A stretch of 64,000 nt of DNA from Brevibacterium sp. CCUG 69071. Lineage in GTDB: Bacteria > Actinomycetota > Actinomycetes > Actinomycetales > Brevibacteriaceae. The stretch is taken from the NCBI RefSeq assembly GCF_021023135.1, contig NZ_PGFV01000003.1:186001-250000 (forward strand), given 5' to 3'. The notes beneath the pieces are model-generated. The model searched no databases and was not told where the DNA came from. It was given only the letters and a program-made list of their open reading frames with translations. A program made the translations under genes and the position numbers. Each line of letters starts with the position of its first letter. Within the stretch, counting starts at the first letter, position 1. This document shows positions 44,705 through 53,066 of the stretch, piece after piece.

Positions 44705-45823
44705 TCACGAGTCGAAGTCGACCGTGACCTCGTCGCTGACGGGGAAGGTCTGGCAGGTGAGCACGAAGTTCGCGGCCACCTCGGCGTCTTCGAGGGCATA
44801 GTTGCGGACCATGTCGACCTCGCCGCCGCAGATCTTCGCCCGGCAGGTCCCGCACACCCCGCCCTTGCAGGCGAACGGCAGATCCGTCCGCGACTCCTGC
44901 GCGGAGTCGAGGATCGTCTTGGACTGCGACATCGCCGAGGTGGTCCTACGTCCGTCGAGGACGATCGTGACCTCGCTGGTGGCCCCCTCGAGGGCCTTGT
45001 CCGCGTGGACGACCTCCGGCGGGGGTTCGTCGACGTAGAAGAGTTCGAAGTGGACGCGTCCCCCCAGCACACCGAACTCGGCGAGCACCTCGCGGGCATC
45101 GCTGAGCATGCCGAAGGGCCCGCACAGCCACACATGGTCCATGTCCCCGGCGGGCACGAGCGAGGTGAGCAGCTCCCGCAGCTTCTCAGCGTCGAGACGA
45201 CCGGAGAAGAGTTCGACTTCACGGGGTTCGCGGGAGAGGACGTGGATGAGGTCGAGCTGCTGGTTGCGGGCGTCCTTGAGGTCGGCGAGTTCCTCGGCGA
45301 ACATCACGGTGTTCGTGTTCCGGTTGCCGTAGAGCAGGGTGACCGAGGCGTCCGGGTTGCTCAGCACGGTCGTCGCGATCGAGAGCATCGGGGTGATGCC
45401 CGAGCCTGCGGCGATGCACAGGTGCCTGCCGCCGAGTTCGGGGTCGGCCTGGAAGGATCCGCTCGGCGGTTGGACTTCGATGGTCTCACCGGGGCGGACG
45501 TCGTTGACGAGCCACCGGGAGAAGAGTCCGTCGGGAATCTCGCGGACCCCGATGCGCGGGTCTGTTCCGGCCGGGGCGCAGATCGAATACGAGCGGCGGT
45601 GTTCGGCGCCGTCGATCATCCGCCGCAGGGTCAGGGACTGTCCGGCGGCGAAGTCGAAGAGCTCCGCGTAGTCGTCCGGGACGGCGAAGGTCACGGCCGC
45701 GGAATCCTCGGTGAGGTGGTCGACGGACTTGACCGTGAGCGGGTAGAAGGCCGTGCGTGAGGAGGGGTCCGTGGGCGCAGGAGCACCGGCCGCCTCGGCG
45801 TTCTGATTGATCGTCTCGGTCAT
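44705..45823 (-). CDS. paaE: Phenylacetyl-CoA epoxidase reductase subunit PaaE
   Basis: A 372-residue reductase: FAD/NAD(P)H domains (RRSYSICAPAG, AAGSGITPMLSI, LCGPFGML) and a C-terminal plant-type [2Fe-2S] ferredoxin with CKGGVCGTCRAKI and a distal Cys in VLTCQTF. It delivers electrons to the PaaAC epoxidase core. The ATG shares one base with the paaD stop (TGATG). Confidence 0.93.
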   Translation of the reverse strand: MTETINQNAEAAGAPAPTDPSSRTAFYPLTVKSVDHLTEDSAAVTFAVPDDYAELFDFAAGQSLTLRRMIDGAEHRRSYSICAPAGTDPRIGVREIPDGLFSRWLVNDVRPGETIEVQPPSGSFQADPELGGRHLCIAAGSGITPMLSIATTVLSNPDASVTLLYGNRNTNTVMFAEELADLKDARNQQLDLIHVLSREPREVELFSGRLDAEKLRELLTSLVPAGDMDHVWLCGPFGMLSDAREVLAEFGVLGGRVHFELFYVDEPPPEVVHADKALEGATSEVTIVLDGRRTTSAMSQSKTILDSAQESRTDLPFACKGGVCGTCRAKICGGEVDMVRNYALEDAEVAANFVLTCQTFPVSDEVTVDFDS

Positions 45824-46344
45824 CAGATCTCCTTCACGTGTTCGAACGGTTCGAGGCAGTCGAGGCACTGGTACATCGCCTTGCAGGCGGTCGGCCCGAA
45901 TTCCGAGGACAGGCGCACATTCTCCGAACCGCACAGGGTGCAGACCACGGCCCGACGGGTGGGCATGAGGGTCAGGGCCACGGGTCCCTGTCGTGTCGGA
46001 GCCTGCCCCGGGGGCGAGATTCCCGCTCCCTTGAGGGCCTTCCGTCCCTCCTCGGTGATCCAGTCGCTGGTCCAGGCCGGGGACAGGGACACCCGCACTT
46101 CGGCGTCGGGGAATCCCGCGTCCTGGAGTTCGCGCTGCAGGTCATCGCGCATCGTCGCCATCGCCGGGCACCCGGAATAGGTGGGCGTGATCGTCATGAC
46201 GACGCGGCCGTCCTCGATCGTCACCTCACGAAGGACGCCGAGGTCGACGAGCGTGAGCATCGGCATCTCCGGGTCGGTCACGCGGGCCGCGGCGGCACGG
46301 GCACGGTCGATCGCAGCAGTCCGGGTTTCGAGTGTTGCGGTCAC
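45823..46344 (-). CDS. paaD: Phenylacetyl-CoA epoxidase maturation protein PaaD
   Basis: A 173-residue PaaD with the MIP18/DUF59-type fold (DPEMPMLTLVDLGVLREV, TPTYSGCPAMATM, SLSPAWTSDWITEEGR) and a C-terminal Cys-rich segment (CTLCGSENVRL, then CKAMYQCLDC) likely binding metal. It is needed for epoxidase assembly. GTG 46344 is preferred: it overlaps the paaC stop (GTGA) and has GGAGGG about 7 nt before it; GTG 46347 is an alternative. Confidence 0.9.
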   Translation of the reverse strand: MTATLETRTAAIDRARAAAARVTDPEMPMLTLVDLGVLREVTIEDGRVVMTITPTYSGCPAMATMRDDLQRELQDAGFPDAEVRVSLSPAWTSDWITEEGRKALKGAGISPPGQAPTRQGPVALTLMPTRRAVVCTLCGSENVRLSSEFGPTACKAMYQCLDCLEPFEHVKEI

Positions 46345-47309
46345 CACTGTCCCTCCGGGTGCTGACGGGCGACGACCTGCATATCGGCGAGCATCTTCGA
46401 CAGAGCTTCGGTGTGCAGTCCGTCGCGGCCCTTCTGACCGCGGACTCCGGCCAGTGCGCCGCGTTCGGGCCGGTCGATGCCGGCCGCGGCGAAGACCTGA
46501 TCGATGATGACCCCGGCTTCGTCGGCCACCTCGGCGGGGTCGATGCCGATGCCGGCGGCTGCCACCGAGGCTTCGATCGGGTGGGTCTCGAAGAGCTCGG
46601 CCCACAGCGGCCACAGGCCGTTCAGGGCGGTGAGCAGTCGGGTCTTCGATTCCGCGGTGCCGCGGGCCAGGGTGAGGACCCAGCGGCCGGCGAAGTCGCG
46701 GTGATAGGACATCTCCTTCACGCCTTTGTCGGCGATGGCCGCGAGCACGGAGTCGCGGCTGGATGTCAGCCGTTCGAAGATGGCCAGGCGCCAGGTGGAG
46801 TAGATGAGGATCTTCGCGGCCGCCTCGGCGAAGTCGCCGTCTGGCACCTCGGCGAGGCGGACGTTGCGGAACTCGAGGTCCTCACGGAAGTACGCGAGCC
46901 GGTCCTCGTCGGGCACCGGCGAGCCCTCCGGCAGCTCGGGCACGAGGGCCGGATCGGCAGCCGCGGCGCGGGCGAGCAGGAGCCGGGCCTGGCCGAGCAG
47001 ATCGAGGGAGATGTTCGCGAGCGCGATGTCCTCTTCGAGGTCAGGAGCGTTGGAGCACCATTCGGAGATCCGCTGGGAGAAGATCAGGGCGTCGTCGCCG
47101 AGCATCAGGCAGTAGGCGGCGAGTTCCTTGGGGTCGACGCCCTCGGGCACGGTGGTGTCGACGCCGGCCAGAGGATCCTCGAAGTCGGTGCCGAAGGCCC
47201 AGTGGGCGTCGTTGACGAGCAGCCCGGAGTAGGCGTTGTCGTGGTCGCCGTGTTCGACATTGGTGCCGGCCTCGTCGTGGCCGACGTGGATGTTCGGTTC
47301 GTTCGTCAT
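46341..47309 (-). CDS. paaC: Phenylacetyl-CoA epoxidase subunit PaaC
   Basis: A 322-residue ferritin-like structural subunit: YCLMLGDDALIFSQRISEW, ANISLDLLGQARLLL, SYHRDFAGRWVLTLARG. It pairs with PaaA. An acidic, His-rich N-terminal stretch of about 30 residues precedes the fold. ATG 47309 lies 13 nt after the paaB stop. Confidence 0.93.
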   Translation of the reverse strand: MTNEPNIHVGHDEAGTNVEHGDHDNAYSGLLVNDAHWAFGTDFEDPLAGVDTTVPEGVDPKELAAYCLMLGDDALIFSQRISEWCSNAPDLEEDIALANISLDLLGQARLLLARAAAADPALVPELPEGSPVPDEDRLAYFREDLEFRNVRLAEVPDGDFAEAAAKILIYSTWRLAIFERLTSSRDSVLAAIADKGVKEMSYHRDFAGRWVLTLARGTAESKTRLLTALNGLWPLWAELFETHPIEASVAAAGIGIDPAEVADEAGVIIDQVFAAAGIDRPERGALAGVRGQKGRDGLHTEALSKMLADMQVVARQHPEGQW

Positions 47310-47322
47310 CGTCGCGGCCGCC

Positions 47323-47649
47323 TCACATGTGGGGGACATCGTCGGGGATGTCGTAGAAGGTCGGGTGGCGGTAGACCTTGTCGCCGGAGGGGGCGAACAT
47401 GGGGTCCTTCTCGTCCGGGCTCGAGGCCGTGATGTCGGCCGAGCGGACGACCCAGATGCTCACGCCCTCGTTGCGCCGGGTGTAGACGTCGCGGGCGTGG
47501 CGGATAGCGAGCTGGTCATCGGGTGCGTGCAGCGAGCCGACGTGGACGTGGTTGAGTCCGCGCTTGCCGCGCACGAAGACCTCGTAGAGCGGCCATTCGC
47601 CGCGAGGTGCTGCGCCCGCCGAGGTGGGGCCGGGGGTGGTCTCGGTCAT
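47323..47649 (-). CDS. paaB: Phenylacetyl-CoA epoxidase subunit PaaB
   Basis: A 108-residue PaaB with the family core [20 protein letters not shown] and [19 protein letters not shown]. It bridges PaaAC units in the epoxidase. The ATG overlaps the paaA stop (ATGA). Confidence 0.94.
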   Translation of the reverse strand: MTETTPGPTSAGAAPRGEWPLYEVFVRGKRGLNHVHVGSLHAPDDQLAIRHARDVYTRRNEGVSIWVVRSADITASSPDEKDPMFAPSGDKVYRHPTFYDIPDDVPHM

Positions 47650-48647
47650 TTCGCGGCCTCCTCGGCTGGGGTGGATTCGGTCGGTCCTTCGGGGTTCTCG
47701 GCGAAGGCGAGCGCGGCTTCGCGCACCCAAGCTCCGTCGTCCCAGGCGCGCTTGCGGTGGGCCAGACGCTGCTCGTTGCAGGGACCGTTGCCCTTGACGA
47801 CGGCCCAGAACTCGTCCCAGTCGGGCGTCGAGAAGTCGTAGTGTCCGCGCTCCTCGTTCCACTTTAGGCCTTCATCGGGGAAGGTCACGCCGAGGGCTTC
47901 GGCCTGCGGGACGGACATGTCGACGAACTTCTGGCGCAGCTCGTCGTTGGTGTGGGTCTTGATGCCCCATTCCATCGACTGCTCGGTGTTCGGGGAGTCA
48001 TCATCGGGAGGTCCGAACATCATCAGCGCCGGCCACCAGAAGCGGTTGACCGATTCCTGCACCGAGGCACGCTGTTCCTCGGTGCCGCGCATCATCGTCA
48101 TCAGCAGCTCGTAGCCCTGCCGCTGGTGGAAGGACTCCTCCTTGCAGATGCGGATCATCGCCCGACCGTAGGGGCCGAACGAGGTCCGACACAGGGGCAC
48201 CTGGTTGCAGATCGCGGCCCCGTCGACGAGCCAGCCGATGGTGCCGACGTCGGTGTAGGATAGGGTCGGGTAGTTGAAGATCGAGGAGTACTTCTGCTTG
48301 CCGGCGACGAGCTTCTCGGTGAGTTCGTTGCGGGTGGCGCCGAGGGTCTCGGCGGCCGAGTAGAGGTAGAGACCGTGACCGGCCTCGTCCTGGACCTTCG
48401 CGAGCAGGATCGCCTTGCGCCGCAGCGAGGGAGCCCGGGAGATCCAGTTGCCCTCGGGCTGCATGCCGATGATCTCCGAGTGGGCGTGCTGGGCGACCTG
48501 TCGGATGAGGGTCTTGCGGTACTTCTCCGGCATCCAGTCGCGGGGTTCGATCCGATCCTTGGACGAGATCGTGTCCTGGAACTGGGCCTCGAGCTCCGCC
48601 TCGGCGTCCGCCGCCGGGCCCCCGGGACCTGTGATGTCTGTTGTCAT
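47646..48647 (-). CDS. paaA: Phenylacetyl-CoA 1,2-epoxidase catalytic subunit PaaA
   Basis: A 333-residue di-iron oxygenase subunit. Two ExxH-type iron motifs are visible (QDEAGHGLY and [10 protein letters not shown]), with the substrate region [11 protein letters not shown] and [15 protein letters not shown]. It epoxidises the phenyl ring of phenylacetyl-CoA. ATG 48647 follows AGGTGGAG. It is first in the operon; operator-like repeats lie in the 360-bp divergent region shared with paaI. Confidence 0.95.
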   Translation of the reverse strand: MTTDITGPGGPAADAEAELEAQFQDTISSKDRIEPRDWMPEKYRKTLIRQVAQHAHSEIIGMQPEGNWISRAPSLRRKAILLAKVQDEAGHGLYLYSAAETLGATRNELTEKLVAGKQKYSSIFNYPTLSYTDVGTIGWLVDGAAICNQVPLCRTSFGPYGRAMIRICKEESFHQRQGYELLMTMMRGTEEQRASVQESVNRFWWPALMMFGPPDDDSPNTEQSMEWGIKTHTNDELRQKFVDMSVPQAEALGVTFPDEGLKWNEERGHYDFSTPDWDEFWAVVKGNGPCNEQRLAHRKRAWDDGAWVREAALAFAENPEGPTESTPAEEAAK

Positions 48648-48770
48648 GACCACTCCACCTCTGACCGTTCCGCCATTGGATACGTCTTCATCGGACTCCA
48701 CACTGTACTCGCGCGGCATTCTTCGCGCGGCCCTGGCGTGAGTCGATGCTGATCCCGAGCGAAATCAATT

Positions 48771-48800
48771 ACTGACCATTTGTTCTGTATTCCTTGGTCA
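48771..48800. promoter_or_regulatory. PaaR-like operator upstream of paaA
   Basis: ACTGACCATTTGTTCTGTATT begins at 48771, and TGACCA (48773-48778) is mirrored by TGGTCA (48795-48800). The left half agrees with the actinobacterial PaaR motif (ACTNACCG...CGGTNAGT), the right half only partly. The rest of the 48648-49007 gap has a second site at 48933. Confidence 0.45.
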
Positions 48801-48932
48801 CCAGTGTGGCACACCCCACGCCGAGGCGCAACGCAGAAGCGGGCGGGGGCAGCAGCAGTGCGCTTCAATGCGCAGCGCCAGGGCTGCCGGCCGCCCAACT
48901 TGACAGAGACGCCGATCACAACGATATTTATT

Positions 48933-48944
48933 GACCAGATGGTC
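48933..48944. promoter_or_regulatory. PaaR-like operator upstream of paaI
   Basis: GACCA-GA-TGGTC is a palindrome within ATTGACCAGATGGTCGTT, about 65 bp before the paaI start. It shares the ACCA...GGT core with the sites at 48771 and 55209. Confidence 0.45.
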
Positions 48945-49007
48945 GTTTATTCGCGTGGCTCGGCACACTCTCGTCGATCGCGCTCAGTGACTCAAGGAGG
49001 AGCCGAC

Positions 49008-49505
49008 ATGGGAGAACCCGGCCAGGAGACCACGACGGCCCGCAACGAGGAACTCACCGGCGCCGCCGCGATGTTCGCGGGCGACCGCGCCTCGCAGCAC
49101 CTGGGCATCACCGTCGATGACCACGGTCCCGGCTGGGCGCAGTGCTCGATGACGGTCACCGAGATCATGACCAACGGGCACGACATCACCCACGGCGGCT
49201 ACGTCTTCCTCTTCGCCGACACCACCTTCGCCATGGCCTGCAACTACCCCGGATCGATCACGGTCGCCTCGGGCGGGGACATCGACTTCCTCAAGCCCAC
49301 CTATCTCGGCGACGAGCTCGTCGCCCGCGGCCGCGAGGTCATCAAGCAGGGCCGCTCGGGCATCTACGACGTCACCGTCACCCGAGACGACGAGACCATC
49401 GCCGTCTACCGCGGACGCTCCCGCACCCTCCCGGCAGCGAAGCCGGCCACACCCGAGACGCCGACTCCGGCCAGTTCCGAGGCGCAGACGCCGGCCACCC
49501 CCTGA
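49008..49505 (+). CDS. paaI: Hydroxyphenylacetyl-CoA thioesterase PaaI
   Basis: A 165-residue hot-dog thioesterase: FAGDRASQHLGI, then MTNGHDITHGGYVFLFADTTFAMACN (the catalytic loop) and GDELVARGREVIKQGRSGIYDV. It hydrolyses dead-end CoA esters in the paa pathway. The last about 25 residues are Pro/Thr/Ala-rich. AGGAGG lies 8 nt before the ATG. It is divergent from paaA. Confidence 0.92.
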   Translation: MGEPGQETTTARNEELTGAAAMFAGDRASQHLGITVDDHGPGWAQCSMTVTEIMTNGHDITHGGYVFLFADTTFAMACNYPGSITVASGGDIDFLKPTYLGDELVARGREVIKQGRSGIYDVTVTRDDETIAVYRGRSRTLPAAKPATPETPTPASSEAQTPATP

Positions 49506-49607
49506 TTTCACCGCAGGGACCGCCTCACACGGCGATCCGCGGTCACGGCGCAGCCACCTCGGCGCCCGTCGCATGTGCATCACAACAGAATTTCCAAGGA
49601 GACGACG

Positions 49608-50903
49608 ATGACTTCCACCACCCCCGACCCGGGCCTGACGATGAGCCTCGACGAGCTGCGCGCCGACCAGCTCGCCAACCTCCAGACGACCGTGAGAACC
49701 GTGTATGAGAAGGTGCCGTTCTATCGGCAGGCCTTCGACGACCTCGGCGTCGCCCCGGCCGACATCACGAGCCTCGAGGACATCGCGAAGCTGCCGTTCA
49801 CGAACAAGCAGGACCTGCGCGACAACTATCCCTTCGGGCTCTTCGCGGTCCCCCGCGAGCAGGTCGCGCGCATCCACGCCTCCTCCGGCACGACCGGCCT
49901 GCCCACCGTCGTCGGCTACACGCAGAAGGACCTCGACAACTGGTCGAGCCTCATCGCGCGGTCGATCATCGGTGCCGGCGGGAAGCCCGGACAGATGATG
50001 CACAACGCCTACGGCTACGGTCTGTTCACCGGCGGCCTCGGCGTCCACGGGGCCGAGCGGCACGGGTTCACCGTGGTCCCGATCTCCGGCGGACAGACCC
50101 AGCGGCAGGTCCAGCTGATCCAGGACTTCAAGCCCGAGATCATCACGGCCACCCCGACCTACCTGCTGACCATCCTCGACGAGTTCCGCAAGCAGGGCAT
50201 CGATCCCACCTCGACGAGCCTCAAGGTTGCGATCTGCGGCGCCGAACCGTGGACGGATGAGATGCGCAAGGAGATCGAGCGGTCCTTCGACATCGATGCC
50301 GTCGACATCTACGGACTCTCCGAGGTGATGGGTCCGGGCGTGGCCTGCGAATCCGCGGAGACCAAGGACGGCCCGACGATCTGGGAGGACCACTTCTACC
50401 CGGAGATCGTCGATCCCTTCACCGGTGAGGTCCTGCCCGACGGCGAGGAGGGCGAACTCGTCTTCACCTCGCTGACGAAGGAGGCCCTGCCGATCATCCG
50501 CTACCGCACGCACGATCTGGCGAGCCTGCTGCCAGGCACCGCGCACCCGAACCACCGCCGGATCTCCCGGATCACCGGCCGCTCCGACGACCTCATCATC
50601 ATCCGCGGAGTCAACGTGTATCCGGCCAATGTCGAGTCCGTGCTCTTCGAGTTCGAACACCTCAGCCCGCACTTCCAGCTCGTCCTCACCCGGCCGGACC
50701 GGATGGATGAGGTCACGGTCGAGGTCGAGTCCCGCGAGGGAGTCGGAGCCGTCGAGCTCGAGGGACTCGACCGGCTGGTCGCCGCCCGGATCAAGGAGCG
50801 CCTCGGCGTGACCTCGACCGTGTCCGTGATGTCCCCGGGTGAGCTGCCACGCTCGGTCGGCAAGCTCAAGCGCATCATCGACCGCCGCGAAGGCATCCGG
50901 TGA
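49608..50903 (+). CDS. paaK: Phenylacetate-CoA ligase PaaK
   Basis: A 431-residue AMP-forming ligase that commits phenylacetate to the pathway. Features: phosphate loop HASSGTTGLPTVVGYT, YGLSEVMGPGVA, TRITGR-like segment (RISRITGRSDDLIIIRGVNVYP) and GKLKRIIDRR at the C-terminus. AAGGAG precedes the ATG at 49608. It is co-oriented with paaI 102 nt upstream. A small GTGA-overlapping frame follows. Confidence 0.95.
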   Translation: MTSTTPDPGLTMSLDELRADQLANLQTTVRTVYEKVPFYRQAFDDLGVAPADITSLEDIAKLPFTNKQDLRDNYPFGLFAVPREQVARIHASSGTTGLPTVVGYTQKDLDNWSSLIARSIIGAGGKPGQMMHNAYGYGLFTGGLGVHGAERHGFTVVPISGGQTQRQVQLIQDFKPEIITATPTYLLTILDEFRKQGIDPTSTSLKVAICGAEPWTDEMRKEIERSFDIDAVDIYGLSEVMGPGVACESAETKDGPTIWEDHFYPEIVDPFTGEVLPDGEEGELVFTSLTKEALPIIRYRTHDLASLLPGTAHPNHRRISRITGRSDDLIIIRGVNVYPANVESVLFEFEHLSPHFQLVLTRPDRMDEVTVEVESREGVGAVELEGLDRLVAARIKERLGVTSTVSVMSPGELPRSVGKLKRIIDRREGIR

Positions 50904-51010
50904 TCAACGTCGCCGTCATCGCGCGGAGGGCCGGGGTGACCCGGATGGCCGGTGTGACGCGGCTGATCGGTGTGACGCAGCTCGCGGCGCCCGCCGAGGT
51001 GGCTGGTTAG
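50900..51010 (+). CDS. Possible 36-residue protein with hexad repeats, coupled to paaK
   Basis: A GTG at 50900 overlaps the paaK stop (GTGA) and opens a 36-residue frame ending at TAG 51008. The middle consists of AGVTRM, AGVTRL and IGVTQL, encoded by three tandem 18-bp units (50929-50982). The coupling looks real, but it could be chance in a repeat; its end overlaps the paaR -10 box. No family is recognised. Confidence 0.3.
   Translation: MINVAVIARRAGVTRMAGVTRLIGVTQLAAPAEVAG
50929..50982 (+). repeat. Three tandem 18-bp repeats between paaK and paaR
   Basis: GGCCGGGGTGACCCGGAT, GGCCGGTGTGACGCGGCT and GATCGGTGTGACGCAGCT follow without gaps, sharing the CGGnGTGACnC core. They could be regulatory (GTGAC-type sites) or part of a small coding frame. 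Confidence 0.7.
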
Positions 51011-51020
51011 ACTAGTGCGC

Positions 51021-51749
51021 ATGTCGAAAACGACCTCACCTGGGCGGACACCGGAGCAGACGCCGGACCCTGAGTCCGATGCGGGCCCTATGTCTGGTGT
51101 GGGCCCTGCCATAGACGCGCAGACGGACTCCCCCGCCGAGGCGAGCGCACCGTCCCAGACCAAGCGCACCCGCCGCGGTCGCCCCGGCTACGACCGAGAG
51201 ACGCTGATCAACAAGGCCACCGAGGTGTTCGTGGCCCGCGGCTACGACGGGACCTCCATGGACACCGTGGCCCGCGAACTCGGCATCACGAAGTCCGCGA
51301 TCTACCATCACGTCACCTCGAAGGAGGAGCTGCTGCGGTTGGCGATCAACCGCGGCATCGACGCCCTCGACTCCGCGGTCGAGCTCGAGAGTCAGCGGTC
51401 GGGGCTCAATGCGCTCGAGCGTCTGCGTCTGGCCGTCCACGCCAGCGTCGTCATCCTCATCGAGTACCACCATTCGGTGACCCTGCTGCTGCGGGTGCGC
51501 GGCAATTCGCCCGTCGAACTCGAGGCGCTTGAACAGCGCCGCCGCATCGATGACAAGATCAGAGTCCTCGTCAAGGCCGCCATCGCCGAGGGCGGCCTCC
51601 GCTCGGACTTCACGCCCGGCCTGATCACCCGCCTGCTCTTCGGCATGGTCAACTCGATCACCGAGTGGTACCGCCCCGGCTACCCGATCGACCCGAAGAC
51701 CATCGCCGACGCCGTCACCTCGATGGCCTTCGAAGGCCTCGAAACCTGA
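51021..51749 (+). CDS. paaR: TetR-type phenylacetate regulator PaaR
   Basis: A 242-residue TetR regulator. After a Pro/Ser-rich N-terminus of about 45 residues come RRGRPGYDRETLINKATEVF and RGYDGTSMDTVARELGITKSAIYHHV (HTH), closely matching PaaR of Corynebacterium-type actinobacteria. It should repress the paa genes until phenylacetyl-CoA is present. The ATG lies 7 nt after a TAGACT -10 box (51008-51013), suggesting leaderless mRNA. Its last third is partly duplicated at 52832-52916. Confidence 0.88.
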   Translation: MSKTTSPGRTPEQTPDPESDAGPMSGVGPAIDAQTDSPAEASAPSQTKRTRRGRPGYDRETLINKATEVFVARGYDGTSMDTVARELGITKSAIYHHVTSKEELLRLAINRGIDALDSAVELESQRSGLNALERLRLAVHASVVILIEYHHSVTLLLRVRGNSPVELEALEQRRRIDDKIRVLVKAAIAEGGLRSDFTPGLITRLLFGMVNSITEWYRPGYPIDPKTIADAVTSMAFEGLET

Positions 51750-51861
51750 GGACCCGAGGCCTCAACTCCTCCGACAGGCGAGCCGCTGATGACCGCGGCG
51801 CACGGCCTGGAGAGGTGATGAATCCGGGCGCAGGTGCGAATCGGTCGGGCACACTGTGAAC

Positions 51862-52776
51862 ATGACGTCATCACCTGCGCCGATTCCCGTGATCCTCAAC
51901 CCGGCGGCCCGCCGCGGTGCCGTGCGCAAGAGGATCGCCCCGCTGCGCGAAGCCTTCGCCGTCGAGGGAATCGAAACGTCGGTGGTCGAGAGCAGGAGCC
52001 TACGACATGCCGCCGAGCTTGCCGCCGGATTCGCTGCCAAAGGTGCGCCGACCGTCGTCTCCCTCGGAGGAGACGGGCTGGTGCGCGCGGTCGCCTCCGG
52101 TCTCGTCGATACGGAGTCCGCTCTGGGCATCATTCCCGGCGGGCGCGGCAACGACTTCATCGGCAAGCTCGGCATCCCGAAGGACATCGCGGCCGCGGCC
52201 GCAATCGTCTCTTCCGGGCGTGACCGCACCATCGACGTCCTCGATCTCGACGGTCATATCTGCGTCGGCAACGTCAGCCTCGGCCTGGATTCGGCGGTGC
52301 TCGGCTACGCGGATTCGGCCCGTCGCATCAACGGGCATTGGGTCTATCTCTACGGGGTGGCTCGTGCCGTCATGCGGCCTGCCCGCATCCGTCTGGAGCT
52401 GACCATCGACGGTGAGCTCACTGAGTTCCACGGGCTCTCGGCGGGTTTCGCCAACTCAGGCCGCTACGGCGGAGGCCTCAGACTCTCGCCCGAGGCCGAA
52501 CTCGACGATGGTCTCATCGATGTCGTCCTGTTCAAGGACGCACCCGTGCCCCGACTGGCGGTGGAACTCCTCTGGTTCCTATCTGGGCACCACGGTCGGC
52601 ATCCGCACATCGAATTCGCTCGTGCCCGTCAGGTGCACATCGCCGCGCCCGAGAACCCGGACCCGATCGAATTCTTCGCCGACGGTGACGCCGTGGCGCA
52701 CACGCCGGCGACGCTGACGATCCGTCCGGCCGCTCTCAGGGTCCGGGTCGCGTCTACTCCTTCGCCATCAAGGTGA
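51862..52776 (+). CDS. Diacylglycerol kinase catalytic-domain protein (YegS/DgkB-like)
   Basis: A 304-residue lipid-kinase-family protein: VILNPAARRGAVRKRI, the nucleotide motif SLGGDGLVRAVASG, and GIIPGGRGNDFIGKLG. It probably phosphorylates diacylglycerol or a related lipid. ATG 51862 is preferred over GTG 51856. The final residues are encoded by the antisense of a duplicated paaZ tail (52747-52829), so the natural C-terminus appears to have been replaced. It interrupts the expected paaR-paaZ neighbourhood. Confidence 0.88.
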   Translation: MTSSPAPIPVILNPAARRGAVRKRIAPLREAFAVEGIETSVVESRSLRHAAELAAGFAAKGAPTVVSLGGDGLVRAVASGLVDTESALGIIPGGRGNDFIGKLGIPKDIAAAAAIVSSGRDRTIDVLDLDGHICVGNVSLGLDSAVLGYADSARRINGHWVYLYGVARAVMRPARIRLELTIDGELTEFHGLSAGFANSGRYGGGLRLSPEAELDDGLIDVVLFKDAPVPRLAVELLWFLSGHHGRHPHIEFARARQVHIAAPENPDPIEFFADGDAVAHTPATLTIRPAALRVRVASTPSPSR

Positions 52777-52829
52777 GCGCGTCGTACTTCGCCACGGGTT
52801 CCTCGTTCTGGTTGACCACCTCGGCGTCC
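52747..52829 (-). pseudogene. Duplicated tail of paaZ (remnant)
   Basis: 83 bp that match 53060-53142 at 79 positions without gaps: the stop codon and last codons of paaZ plus a few bases beyond it. It overlaps the 3' end of the diacylglycerol-kinase-like gene on the other strand and cannot encode a product by itself. Confidence 0.85.
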
Positions 52830-52831
52830 TG

Positions 52832-52916
52832 ATCGATGACAAGATCCACGTCCCCGGCAAAGCCGCCATCGCCGACGCCGTCACCTCAATGGCCTTCGAA
52901 GACCTCAAGACCTGAG
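52832..52916 (+). pseudogene. Duplicated tail of paaR with internal deletion (remnant)
   Basis: Bases 52832-52875 resemble paaR 51546-51589 (about 38 of 44), and from the shared ATCGCCGA the match jumps to the paaR end (GACGCCGTCACCTC...ACCTGA, four mismatches). About 120 bp of paaR are missing, apparently lost at the ATCGCCGA direct repeat. It directly follows the paaZ remnant in head-to-head order. Confidence 0.8.
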
Positions 52917-52971
52917 ACTCAGCCAGTGCCAGACTGGGGCCTGATGCCTGAGACCTCACGCCCCGGGCAGT

Positions 52972-53032
52972 GAGTTGCGGACGATCTGTGTCGAGATCGC
53001 GCGCGGATCCCAGCACGGATCGTCCGCAGCTC
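52972..53032. terminator. Hairpin between the paaR remnant and paaZ
   Basis: GAGTTGCGGACGATC and GATCGTCCGCAGCTC pair over 15 bp with one G-T, enclosing a 31-nt loop that itself contains CGCGCGCG-like sequence. It lies 35 bp before the paaZ stop and can serve convergent transcripts. Confidence 0.55.
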
Positions 53033-53066
53033 GCAGGTGTCTCGTCTACGCTCGCCAGCGTCGCGT

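Noticed and set aside
43583..45760. A 725-codon open frame on the plus strand across paaJ and paaE
   Set aside because: It is the antisense of two clear paa genes; long antisense frames are common at this GC content, and its protein shows no domain.
50929..50982. Three regular repeats as a CRISPR
   Set aside because: Units are adjacent without spacers and there are no cas genes.
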